From contig PWFE01000067.1 in assembly GCA_003554115.1 (NCBI GenBank), positions 1 through 12,552 on the forward strand: a stretch of DNA of 12,552 bases. The letters are read 5' to 3'. Source of the DNA: Haloferacaceae archaeon. GTDB taxonomy: Archaea > Halobacteriota > Halobacteria > Halobacteriales > Haloferacaceae. Positions 7,531 through 12,552 of this stretch are shown here, in pieces. The translations under genes and the position numbers were made by a program. The stretch's first letter is position 1. Each line of letters begins with the position of its first letter. The notes under the pieces are model-generated. The model was not told the DNA's origin. It ran no database searches and was given only the letters and a program-made list of their open reading frames with translations.

Positions 7531-7589
7531 GCAGACCACTCCTGGGGCTCAGCAACGCGCTGGACGGCACTTTCAGTCAGTGTACTCAT
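7527..7589 (-). CDS. 20-residue leader mini-ORF overlapping the nrdJ start (candidate)
   Basis: The ATG at 7589 opens MSTLTESAVQRVAEPQEWSA. It ends in a TGA at 7529-7527 that overlaps the nrdJ GTG (7530-7528) as GTGA, the classical coupling overlap. The Shine-Dalgarno-like AGGAG for nrdJ (7543-7539) lies inside it. A TATA-like CTATTTC at 7614-7620 is 25-31 bases upstream of this ATG, so the mRNA probably begins at or near it and is leaderless. That would make the mini-ORF the primary initiation site, with nrdJ translated by reinitiation. No membrane segment or domain is seen. It may be a real microprotein or only a translational leader. An in-frame stop (TGA at 7551-7549) rules out extending nrdJ itself upstream. 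Confidence 0.45.
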   Translation of the reverse strand: MSTLTESAVQRVAEPQEWSA

Positions 7590-7613
7590 CAGTTGAACAC
7601 TCATTTGGGACGG

Positions 7614-7620
7614 GAAATAG
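7614..7620 (-). promoter_or_regulatory. Probable TATA box of the leader ORF-nrdJ transcript
   Basis: Minus strand CTATTTC lies 25-31 bases before the ATG at 7589. It abuts the palindrome at 7620-7634, which therefore occupies the BRE position, where a bound regulator would affect TFB/TBP loading. Confidence 0.4.
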
Positions 7621-7634
7621 GTACCAATGGTACC
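7620..7634. promoter_or_regulatory. Operator-like palindrome GGTACC-N3-GGTACC at the nrdJ promoter
   Basis: GGTACCAATGGTACC is a perfect inverted repeat with 6-base arms and a 3-base centre, lying directly upstream of the presumed nrdJ TATA box. Its core TACC-N3-GGTA recurs at 7746-7756. A dimeric regulator is the simple reading; which one is unknown. Confidence 0.4.
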
Positions 7635-7680
7635 CTCATAACAGCTTTGGTCGCATTTGGACAACTGGCGTTTCATTCGA

Positions 7681-7743
7681 CAACGCAGTCGCTATCACAA
7701 AACTGCGTTGGGACCACGGCGTCGACTGCGCCGACTCGTGGTC
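7681..7743 (-). ncRNA. Two adjacent hairpins, candidate structured leader or small RNA
   Basis: CAACGCAGT at 7681-7689 is exactly complementary to ACTGCGTTG at 7702-7710 (9 base pairs, 12-base loop). One base later, GACCACG at 7712-7718 pairs with CGTGGTC at 7737-7743 (7 pairs) around a smaller GCG/CGC inner stem. On the minus strand a TATA-like TTTTAGTAA at 7766-7774 would start RNA near 7745, right at the outer edge of the hairpins. This suggests either a long structured 5' leader of nrdJ or an independent small RNA. The strand and existence of the RNA are inference. It lacks the B12-box sequence of cobalamin riboswitches. Confidence 0.3.
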
Positions 7744-7745
7744 AG

Positions 7746-7756
7746 TACCCATGGTA
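7746..7756. promoter_or_regulatory. Second TACC-N3-GGTA dyad
   Basis: TACCCATGGTA shares the TACC-N3-GGTA core with the palindrome at the nrdJ TATA box, 124 bases away centre to centre. It lies just outside the paired hairpins. It could be a second site for the same regulator. Confidence 0.3.
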
Positions 7757-7764
7757 GGCGTGGA

Positions 7765-7781
7765 ATTACTAAAAGGGTAAT
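7765..7781. promoter_or_regulatory. ATTAC-N7-GTAAT dyad containing a TATA-like core
   Basis: ATTACTAAAAGGGTAAT is an inverted repeat with 5-base arms. Its centre reads as a TATA-like element on the minus strand (TTTTAGTAA, 7766-7774). It may be an upstream promoter for a longer nrdJ transcript or for a small RNA beginning near 7745. Confidence 0.3.
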
Positions 7782-7905
7782 CGAAGCACACTGAAAGTGA
7801 AATTCGCCTAGAGTCCCACAAAACACCAGCGTGACGTTTCGACTCGAGATCTGCAGCTTCGTCGACGGGTGAAAGTAGTGTCGCTGATAGATCAGTTACC
7901 CATAC

Positions 7906-7915
7906 GTTTATTTTT
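7906..7915 (+). promoter_or_regulatory. TATA box of the small membrane-protein gene
   Basis: GTTTATTTTT ends 22 bases before the ATG at 7937. It is a strong haloarchaeal TATA element and supports both the reality of the short gene and its start. Confidence 0.55.
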
Positions 7916-7936
7916 ACCCGACCGTTGTGCAGGGAT

Positions 7937-8134
7937 ATGTCACAGATGCTCTTCGGACTTGCACAGGCAGGGCTGCTCGATACGCAGCTCGGCCAACTGC
8001 TGGTTGTCCTCATCGGAATGTTGGTCGTAATGGTCGTCGGTCGTGTCGTGCTCAAAATCGCCTGGCGGCTGGTGACGATTGCGGTTGTCGTCGTCGGTGC
8101 CGCACTGCTATTGTCGACGTTTGGGCTGCTGTAG
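7937..8134 (+). CDS. Small two-helix membrane protein, function unknown
   Basis: This 65-residue protein is almost entirely hydrophobic. After a short N-terminus (MSQMLFGLAQ) there are two predicted membrane helices at about 19-37 (QLLVVLIGMLVVMVVGR) and 44-63 (RLVTIAVVVVGAALLLS), joined by a short basic loop (GRVVLKIAWR). It has no signal-peptide cleavage site, cysteines or recognisable domain. The helices and the loop charge suggest an N-out/C-out hairpin with the loop in the cytoplasm. The ATG at 7937 is preferred over an in-frame TTG at 7925 because it lies at the leaderless distance from a good TATA element at 7906-7915. I do not recognise the family. It is monocistronic and divergent from nrdJ. 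Confidence 0.65.
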   Translation: MSQMLFGLAQAGLLDTQLGQLLVVLIGMLVVMVVGRVVLKIAWRLVTIAVVVVGAALLLSTFGLL

Positions 8135-8261
8135 TCGACGGTCGACCCTTGTTAGTATTCGGCGTTTACCAGTTGCCCTCGACAGTCGGTTAGTCATATA
8201 CAGTGCACACCCAGCGGTGCCCAACAGGGACTCGATTAATAGACGGCTGTGAATCGACTAC

Positions 8262-8287
8262 TGCAACAGAAACCGGCCGCTGGGCCG
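8262..8287 (-). terminator. Hairpin plus T-rich tail downstream of trpG
   Basis: On the minus strand CGGCC-CAGC-GGCCG (8287-8274) forms a 5-base-pair, 4-base-loop hairpin about 14 bases past the trpG stop, followed by GTTTCTGTT. This resembles an intrinsic terminator for the trp operon, although archaeal termination depends mainly on U-tracts and this one is weak. Confidence 0.35.
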
Positions 8288-8300
8288 ACCACCAGAGGAG

Positions 8301-8948
8301 TTAGGAGTCGACTACTGTTCGCGTAGTCGGTTCATACTCCGCGGCCGTGGTCAAGAAATTATGAATCAGGTCGTGACCCACCGCCGTCAACACGCTTTCA
8401 GGGTGGAACTGGACGCATTCGAGTGGATACTCGCGGTGCCGAACGCCCATGACGAGTTCGGTACCTTTGTGGTCGGTCGTCGACGAAATCTCGAAGCAGT
8501 CCGGGACCTCGGTCGCAATCAGTGAGTGATACCGGCCAGCCTGAAACCCTTGGTCGAGACCCGCGTAGACGCCCTTGCCGTCGTGGTCGACCGGGTAGGC
8601 CTTGCCGTGGATCGGCTCGGGGGCGTGGCCGATGTTGCCACCGTACTCGTAGACCGCCGCCTCCAAGCCCAAACAGACGCCGAGCGTCGGCACTTCGGGG
8701 CTCAGTTCGCGAAGGACGTCCATCGTCACACCCACGTCGCGGGCGTTTTTCGGATGGCCTGGGCCGGGGCTGATGAGAATGGCATCCGGCTCGGCGGCCC
8801 GAATCTCGTCGAGTGAGGCCGTGTTTTTGAGCACGGTCACATCAATCGGCTGAATTCCGCCGTCCCCGTCCGGGACGCGCGTCTCGGAGACGTACTCGAC
8901 GAGGTTGTACGTAAACGAATCATAGTTGTCGACAAACAGGACGTTCAT
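8301..8948 (-). CDS. trpG: Anthranilate synthase component II (glutamine amidotransferase)
   Basis: This 215-residue class I glutamine amidotransferase supplies ammonia to TrpE for anthranilate synthesis. It shows NYDSFTYNL at 8-16, the oxyanion region SPGPGHP (60-66), nucleophile Cys92 in GVCLGLEAAV, GRYHSL (138-143), and the catalytic His182/Glu184 in QFHPES. The usual CLGHQ sequence is CLGLE here, so the residues after the nucleophile (95-96) are Leu-Glu instead of His-Gln. The catalytic triad is intact, so I expect activity. A PabA role in folate synthesis is possible for such proteins in general, but placement directly behind trpE with an ATGA overlap (8948-8945) argues for tryptophan. 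It is the last gene of the leftward trpD-F-E-G operon. Confidence 0.92.
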   Translation of the reverse strand: MNVLFVDNYDSFTYNLVEYVSETRVPDGDGGIQPIDVTVLKNTASLDEIRAAEPDAILISPGPGHPKNARDVGVTMDVLRELSPEVPTLGVCLGLEAAVYEYGGNIGHAPEPIHGKAYPVDHDGKGVYAGLDQGFQAGRYHSLIATEVPDCFEISSTTDHKGTELVMGVRHREYPLECVQFHPESVLTAVGHDLIHNFLTTAAEYEPTTRTVVDS

Positions 8949-10558
8949 GCCGAATCACCGTCCTCAATCCGCTCGATTGCCGCAAGAACGCCGTTCATCT
9001 TCTGTTCGGTCTCTTCGTACTCGCTGGTCGGTTCGCTGTCGGCGACCAGCCCCGCGCCAGCCTGTACCGTAATCTCGTCCTCACTACCGCTGTGGTCGAT
9101 GGTGGCAGTCCGGATGACGATTGCCAGATCCGCCGCGCCACTCCACGAGAAGTAGCCTACGCCGCCGCCGTAGACGCCTCGTGGGGTCCGTTCGAGCTCG
9201 TGAATAATCTCCATGGCTCGTACTTTGGGCGCGCCGGTCAGCGTCCCCGCGGGGAACGTCACGCGGGCAGCGTCAAAGGCGTCGTACTCGGCGGCCATCC
9301 GACCCGTTACGGTTGATTCGATATGCTGGACGTGGCTGTATTTGAGCACGCTCATAAACTCCTCGACGGTGACGCTGCCGGGCTCTGAGACGCGCCGCAC
9401 GTCGTTGCGCGCAAGGTCGACCAACATCGTGTGCTCGGCACGCTCTTTTCCATCGGCGAGCATCTCGCCTGCAAGGCGGCGGTCTTCGACGGGGCTCGTC
9501 CCGCGCGCACAGGTGCCAGCAATCGGATTCGAGACGATTTCTCGGCCCTGCACAGAGACGAGGGTTTCAGGGCTCGCACCCACAATCGAGCGGTCGCCGT
9601 GAGCCATGAGATACATGTACGGCGAAGGGTTGACCTCGCGCAGGGCTTTGTACAATCCGACAGAGTCGACCTCGCCAGTGAGTTGGCGTCGACGCGAGAT
9701 CACACCCTGATAAATGTCGCCGTCCAACACGTGCTGTTTGGCCGTCCGAACGGCGTCTTCGTACTCATCCTGTGGGCCGGCCGTTTCCCCAGTCCGACGG
9801 AAGCCGCCGGTCTCTGGTTCGCCCGCCTCGGCGAGCGTTTCGGTGATCTCAAGAGCTTCCTCACGGAGGGCGTCATATCGCTCGCCGGCATCGTCGTCGA
9901 CATCGATAATTGGTGTAAACACCAACTCGACAGTTCCCTCCGCATCGTCGAAGACGACTGTCCGCGTTGTGAGTGCGAATTGGGCGTCGGGCAGTCCACT
10001 GTCCGGCCGCTCAAGTCCGACCTCTTCGAGCACCAGATCGTACACCGTTTCATGGGCCAAAAAGCCGACCAATCCACCCGAAAGCTGTCGACGACTCGTC
10101 TCGGGAAAGCCGAGTCGTTCAATGTCAGGCAGCCCCAGCCGAAGGCGGTCTAACACGTCGCCGTCGGTTCCATTGGTACCCCGGTAGGCGTCGACTAACA
10201 GCTCGGCTGCGGGACCAAGGCGGTCGATTTCGGTTCGGTCAGGATACACCGAAATGACGGCTTCGGGATCGTAGCCCACAAACGAGTACCGGGCGTGGCG
10301 TTCGGCGTCCGTCTCCGGGGCGAAGGCACCATCAGGATCCGAAGATGCGGTTTTTTCCGCACTCTCCAACAGGAAGTTGTACGGGCTTCGGTCTGCGAGT
10401 GCGGCGTACGCCGCCAGCGGCGAGGTTTCGACATCAAGGGTGACTGCGAGGCGCACGACGACTGGCTCGGTTGGTTCGCCAACGAGGTCGATGAACGTCT
10501 CGCGAGAGTGGTCGAAACCGATACGTTCGGTGGCCTCAGCGTCGACATCCGCGCTCAT
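8945..10558 (-). CDS. trpE: Anthranilate synthase component I
   Basis: This 537-residue chorismate-binding enzyme aminates and aromatises chorismate to anthranilate and pyruvate, using ammonia from TrpG. The N-terminal domain carries the LLES element (63-66) and the catalytic domain has NPSPYMYL (310-317); both line the feedback site in tryptophan-sensitive enzymes, so inhibition by tryptophan is likely. Catalytic-domain landmarks are SNPIAGT (343-349), HTMLVDLARND (376-386), FPAGTLTGAPK (435-445) and the Mg2+/chorismate end GAGLVADSEP (501-510). TrpE rather than PabB or isochorismate synthase is supported by the LLES motif and the trp neighbours. It starts at ATG 10558, overlapping the trpF stop by four bases (ATGA), and overlaps trpG in the same way, so the three are translationally coupled. 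Confidence 0.95.
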   Translation of the reverse strand: MSADVDAEATERIGFDHSRETFIDLVGEPTEPVVVRLAVTLDVETSPLAAYAALADRSPYNFLLESAEKTASSDPDGAFAPETDAERHARYSFVGYDPEAVISVYPDRTEIDRLGPAAELLVDAYRGTNGTDGDVLDRLRLGLPDIERLGFPETSRRQLSGGLVGFLAHETVYDLVLEEVGLERPDSGLPDAQFALTTRTVVFDDAEGTVELVFTPIIDVDDDAGERYDALREEALEITETLAEAGEPETGGFRRTGETAGPQDEYEDAVRTAKQHVLDGDIYQGVISRRRQLTGEVDSVGLYKALREVNPSPYMYLMAHGDRSIVGASPETLVSVQGREIVSNPIAGTCARGTSPVEDRRLAGEMLADGKERAEHTMLVDLARNDVRRVSEPGSVTVEEFMSVLKYSHVQHIESTVTGRMAAEYDAFDAARVTFPAGTLTGAPKVRAMEIIHELERTPRGVYGGGVGYFSWSGAADLAIVIRTATIDHSGSEDEITVQAGAGLVADSEPTSEYEETEQKMNGVLAAIERIEDGDSA

Positions 10559-11202
10559 GTCGGCACCTCCAGCTCGCGGCCGGCGTTCTGGACGAAGGTT
10601 GCCAACGCGGTGTGGTCCTTGCGGCCCTTGGTGCGTTCGACACCTGAGGCCACATCGACCGCAAAGGGCGCAGCCGCCCGGACGGCCTCGGCGACGTTGT
10701 CAGGAGTCAACCCACCGGCCAGCACGACTGGTGAGGTCAGCGTCTCGGCCAACTCGCCGGTCGACTCCCAGTCGTGGGGTTCGCCGGTGCCGCCCGCGCC
10801 GTCTTCGCGCGTGGAGTCGACTAAGATTGCGTCTGCAGCGGCGTCGAGGTCGTGCGCACGGTCGGTGTCAGTATAGTCGACCGCCGGAATGACTTTAACG
10901 CCGGTTTCCGCGCGGATATAGCCGATAGCCTCCGCATCAAACTCGCCGTGGAGTTGGATCGCGTCGGGTCGCACTGCCCGAATGAGGTCGACCGCGTGGT
11001 CGGCGTCTTCGGGCATGGTAACGAGTGTTGCGGTGACAAACGGTGGAACCGCAGCGACGAGTTCGGCAGCCGTCCCGCGGTCGACTTCTCGTGGTGTGTC
11101 GACCGACACAGAGGAGATGACGCCCACTGCGTCGGCTCCAGCCTCGATTGCGGCCCGCAGGTCGGCGGCGTCGGTCAGCCCACAGATCTTGACGCGTGCC
11201 AT
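10555..11202 (-). CDS. trpF: Phosphoribosylanthranilate isomerase
   Basis: This 215-residue (beta-alpha)8 barrel catalyses the Amadori rearrangement of phosphoribosylanthranilate to CdRP. Catalytic residues are visible: general base Cys7 in VKICGLT and general acid Asp129 in AILVDS. Other barrel landmarks are IQLHG (82-86), VVLAGGL (159-165), and the phosphate-binding end FAVDVASGVE (180-189) followed by GRKDH. An inserted loop with Gly and acidic residues (about 133-147) precedes the HDWE that replaces the usual FDW. The ATG at 11202 shares one base with the trpD stop (TAATG), and the 3' end overlaps trpE in ATGA. Confidence 0.94.
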   Translation of the reverse strand: MARVKICGLTDAADLRAAIEAGADAVGVISSVSVDTPREVDRGTAAELVAAVPPFVTATLVTMPEDADHAVDLIRAVRPDAIQLHGEFDAEAIGYIRAETGVKVIPAVDYTDTDRAHDLDAAADAILVDSTREDGAGGTGEPHDWESTGELAETLTSPVVLAGGLTPDNVAEAVRAAAPFAVDVASGVERTKGRKDHTALATFVQNAGRELEVPT

Positions 11203-12218
11203 TAGGCCTCCATATCCGGTTCGGTGTTGGCCCGAAGTGCATCGAGTTTGTCGGCTGCCGCACCCGAGTCGATCGCTTCGGCCGCCACCTCGACGCCGTC
11301 GATCAGCGACTCAGCCTCTCCAGCGATATACACCGCCGCGCCCGCGTTAGCGAGAATGAGGTCTCGTTTCGGGCCCTGCTCGTCGCCGGTGAGAATCGCT
11401 TCGAGATCTGCAGCGTTTTCTTCGGGCGTCCCGCCAGCTACGTCTGCGATAGGGGCCGAATCAAGGCCGAGATCTTCGGCGGTAAGTGTGAACTCCTCGA
11501 TTGCGTCGCCGTCGACCTCGGCGACGGTTGTCTCGTCGTGTATCGCGATTTCGTCCATACCCGAGCCGTGGACAACGAGCGCGCGGTCGACTGGCATCTC
11601 GGTGAGTGCTTCGGCGATTACGGCCACGAGGTCAGGATCGTAGACGCCGAGAACTTGGGCGTCGGCCCCAGCAGGGTTGGTCAGCGGGCCGAGAACGTTG
11701 AATATCGTCCGCATTTCGAGTTCCTTCCGCGGACCGATGACGGCTTTCATCGCCGGATGGAAGACGGGTGCGAGCATGAAGCCGATCCCGTCGCGCTCGA
11801 TGGCTGCCTCGACTGCGGGTGGTTCAGCGTCGACCGTCACGCCAGCGACTTCTAAGACATCGGCGCTGCCAGATGAGGAGGAAACCGAGTAGTTGCCGTG
11901 TTTCGCAATTGGAACCCCAGCACCCGCCGCAACAATCGCACTGGTTGTCGAGACGTTGATCGTATCGTAGTCGTCGCCGCCAGTGCCGCAGGTATCAACC
12001 AGCGGCGTCCGGTCGGGGGTGATGGTGCGGGCAGCGTCCCGCATTCCCTGGGCGAAGCCGGCGATTTCGGCTTCAGTCTCGCCCTTGGCGCGCAGCGCGG
12101 CCAAGAGCGCGCCGATCTGGGCCTCGGTGGCCTCCTCGAAAACGAGCCGCGCTGCATCGCGCGCTTCGTCGACCGTCAACTCCTCGCCGTCCGTCACTCG
12201 CTGAATATAATCCTGCAT
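11202..12218 (-). CDS. trpD: Anthranilate phosphoribosyltransferase
   Basis: This 338-residue enzyme transfers phosphoribose from PRPP to anthranilate, the second committed step to tryptophan. The helical N-terminal domain (about 1-70) is followed by the PRPP and anthranilate site: DTCGTGGDDYDT (75-86), NVSTTSA (88-94), KHGN (106-109), SSSSGSADVLE (113-123), the HPAMK segment (154-158), NVLGPLTNPA (174-183) and the Mg2+-binding DE pair in SGMDEI (219-224). The family often has KHGNR; here it is KHGNY. It leads the trpD-F-E-G operon. The ATG at 12218 has a Shine-Dalgarno-like GGTGA (12229-12225) six bases upstream, so this mRNA has a leader. A TGTACA doublet overlaps the promoter. Confidence 0.95.
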   Translation of the reverse strand: MQDYIQRVTDGEELTVDEARDAARLVFEEATEAQIGALLAALRAKGETEAEIAGFAQGMRDAARTITPDRTPLVDTCGTGGDDYDTINVSTTSAIVAAGAGVPIAKHGNYSVSSSSGSADVLEVAGVTVDAEPPAVEAAIERDGIGFMLAPVFHPAMKAVIGPRKELEMRTIFNVLGPLTNPAGADAQVLGVYDPDLVAVIAEALTEMPVDRALVVHGSGMDEIAIHDETTVAEVDGDAIEEFTLTAEDLGLDSAPIADVAGGTPEENAADLEAILTGDEQGPKRDLILANAGAAVYIAGEAESLIDGVEVAAEAIDSGAAADKLDALRANTEPDMEA

Positions 12219-12250
12219 TGTTAGTCACCAGTGTATGAGTTCGTCTTGTG

Positions 12251-12268
12251 ATGTACAACTCTGTACAT
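12251..12268. promoter_or_regulatory. Double TGTACA (TRP-box-like) operator of the trp operon
   Basis: ATGTACAACTCTGTACAT is a perfect inverted repeat with 7-base arms and a 4-base spacer, 33-50 bases before trpD. Each arm contains TGTACA, which is itself palindromic. TGTACA is the TRP-box consensus bound by TrpY in Methanothermobacter. A TATA-like GTTTTAC on the minus strand (12271-12277) lies just upstream, so a bound protein would cover the region between TATA and the expected start site near 12247, as expected of a repressor. That a TrpY-like protein acts here is inference. Confidence 0.55.
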
Positions 12269-12270
12269 TG

Positions 12271-12277
12271 GTAAAAC
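12271..12277 (-). promoter_or_regulatory. Probable TATA box of the trpDFEG operon
   Basis: Minus strand GTTTTAC lies 53-59 bases before the ATG, giving a predicted start near 12247 and a leader of about 30 bases that contains the GGTGA ribosome-binding site. It is the only AT-rich candidate upstream of the TGTACA doublet. The alternative is that the core promoter lies within the doublet itself. Confidence 0.35.
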
Positions 12278-12477
12278 CTTGTCGGCGATGTGGTGTGTGG
12301 GTCATGGTGGCAGTCGACGGAGTCTGTGATGTAGTTTGAGCCGGCTGGGATCGCCGTGGAGCCGTCAGATCGAGAACGAGCGAACCATGAGAGAAATCGC
12401 CAACCGGAGCCGAGATTCGAAACGTTCAATTACGTCCCCCGGATACGATAGGATGCGTTCGAAAGCAAAACCGGACC

Positions 12478-12552
12478 GGGTTTGTGGTCTAGTCTGGTTA
12501 TGACACCTCCTTGACATGGAGGAGGCCGGCAGTTCAAATCTGCCCAAACCCA
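12478..12552 (+). tRNA. tRNA-Val (anticodon GAC)
   Basis: The complete cloverleaf can be folded by eye. Acceptor GGGTTTG (12478-12484) pairs with CAAACCC (12545-12551), with discriminator A. The D arm is closed by GTC/GAC. The anticodon stem CCTCC/GGAGG encloses loop TTGACAT with GAC at positions 34-36 (Val, reading GUC and GUU). The variable loop has 5 bases. The T arm GGCAG/CTGCC has loop TTCAAAT. No CCA is encoded after the discriminator within the window and no intron is present. A weak AT-containing element around 12442-12449 may be its TATA region. The 248 bases between trpD and this gene hold the trp promoter and no other gene I can support. Confidence 0.95.

Larger units (their letters stand above)
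7635..7936. other. Non-coding region upstream of nrdJ, rich in dyad symmetry
   Basis: I see no credible gene in this stretch between the nrdJ promoter and the small membrane-protein gene. The half nearer nrdJ (7681-7781) carries four consecutive dyad elements, listed separately. The part from about 7785 to 7900 shows nothing recognisable except ordinary GC-rich sequence, and the rightward promoter is at 7906-7915. Frames that cross the region have no family resemblance and run into neighbouring genes out of phase. Confidence 0.5.

Noticed and set aside
7537..7539. GTG at 7539 as the nrdJ start (three residues longer)
   Set aside because: It overlaps the AGGAG ribosome site that serves the GTG at 7530, and the extra residues (MVC) have no counterpart in the haloarchaeal N-terminus as I know it.
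6283..7596. Long open frame (437 codons) on the plus strand antisense to nrdJ
   Set aside because: It lies almost wholly within nrdJ, whose translation shows every family motif. GC-rich haloarchaeal genes commonly leave long open antisense frames. No domain, TATA element or ribosome site supports it.
7590..7745. Cobalamin riboswitch ahead of the B12-dependent reductase
   Set aside because: I see no B12-box-like GCCACTG sequence or the multi-helix core; only two simple hairpins are present.
7636..8055. 139-codon minus-strand frame crossing the nrdJ upstream region
   Set aside because: Its N-terminal part is antisense to the small membrane-protein gene, its composition is Ser/Thr-rich as in frame shadows, and the dyad elements fall inside it. 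It has no family match I recognise.
8254..8317. Direct repeat TCGACTACTG at 8254-8263 and 8308-8317
   Set aside because: Ten bases, including the hexamer-rich GTCGAC context so common in this window. One copy is the trpG 3' end. Chance is the simplest explanation.
10170..10185. GGTACCCCGGTA inside trpE resembling the nrdJ palindromes
   Set aside because: The spacing is two bases rather than three and it lies mid-gene, so it is probably coincidental.
12221..12268. 15-codon frame (MYRVVHHKTNSYTGD) just before trpD, as a possible tryptophan attenuator peptide
   Set aside because: It contains no Trp codon, its ATG lies within the TGTACA doublet only a few bases from the TATA candidate, so the transcript should start downstream of it, and it does not overlap the trpD start.
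12365..12547. Minus-strand 60-codon frame beginning MGRFELPASSM
   Set aside because: Its first half is the antisense of tRNA-Val, a known source of spurious predicted proteins.
1..12552. CRISPR arrays, insertion sequences, integrases or toxin-antitoxin genes
   Set aside because: No spaced direct repeats, transposase motifs or terminal inverted repeats were seen. Every long frame belongs to a housekeeping or haloarchaeal core family.

Overview
The window comes from a haloarchaeon. The proteins are strongly acidic, promoters are archaeal TATA elements about 25 bases ahead of start codons (several genes look leaderless), trp genes are ordered D-F-E-G, ribonucleotide reduction uses a B12-dependent class II enzyme, and there is an archaeal tRNA-Val. 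Base composition is moderately GC-rich, and the hexamer GTCGAC is extraordinarily common. Nothing looks like an insertion sequence, provirus or CRISPR array, so this is core chromosomal DNA.

Left part (1-4370). The start of a leftward response-regulator gene is cut by the window edge. A rightward inositol-monophosphatase/FBPase-like gene follows. Next is a two-gene rightward operon of membrane-anchored bacterial-PH-domain proteins (YdbS-like with one PH domain, YdbT-like with three), its first gene preceded by a 14-codon mini-ORF. A leftward Eda-type KDPG/KHG aldolase converges on this operon with stop codons sharing two bases. A divergent small winged-helix-like protein (DUF7123-like) follows.

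Middle (4405-8300). A long leftward gene encodes adenosylcobalamin-dependent ribonucleotide reductase NrdJ. Its best start is a GTG at 7530, joined by a GTGA overlap to a 20-codon leader ORF. A 346-base non-coding stretch upstream is crowded with dyad symmetries: two back-to-back hairpins, two TACC-N3-GGTA palindromes and an ATTAC-N7-GTAAT element. A rightward 65-residue two-helix membrane protein follows.

Right part (8301-12552). The leftward operon trpD-trpF-trpE-trpG makes the enzymes for chorismate to anthranilate, then phosphoribosylanthranilate and CdRP; successive genes overlap by 1-4 bases. A doublet of TGTACA, the hexamer of the methanogen TrpY 'TRP box', sits in the trpD promoter as a perfect 7-base inverted repeat. 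A complete tRNA-Val(GAC) gene ends exactly at the right edge.

Most worth a second look are the trp operator doublet, the two promoter-proximal mini-ORFs coupled to nrdJ and the PH operon, and the structured region upstream of nrdJ. All three concern control rather than new enzymes. I found no convincing new multi-gene system.
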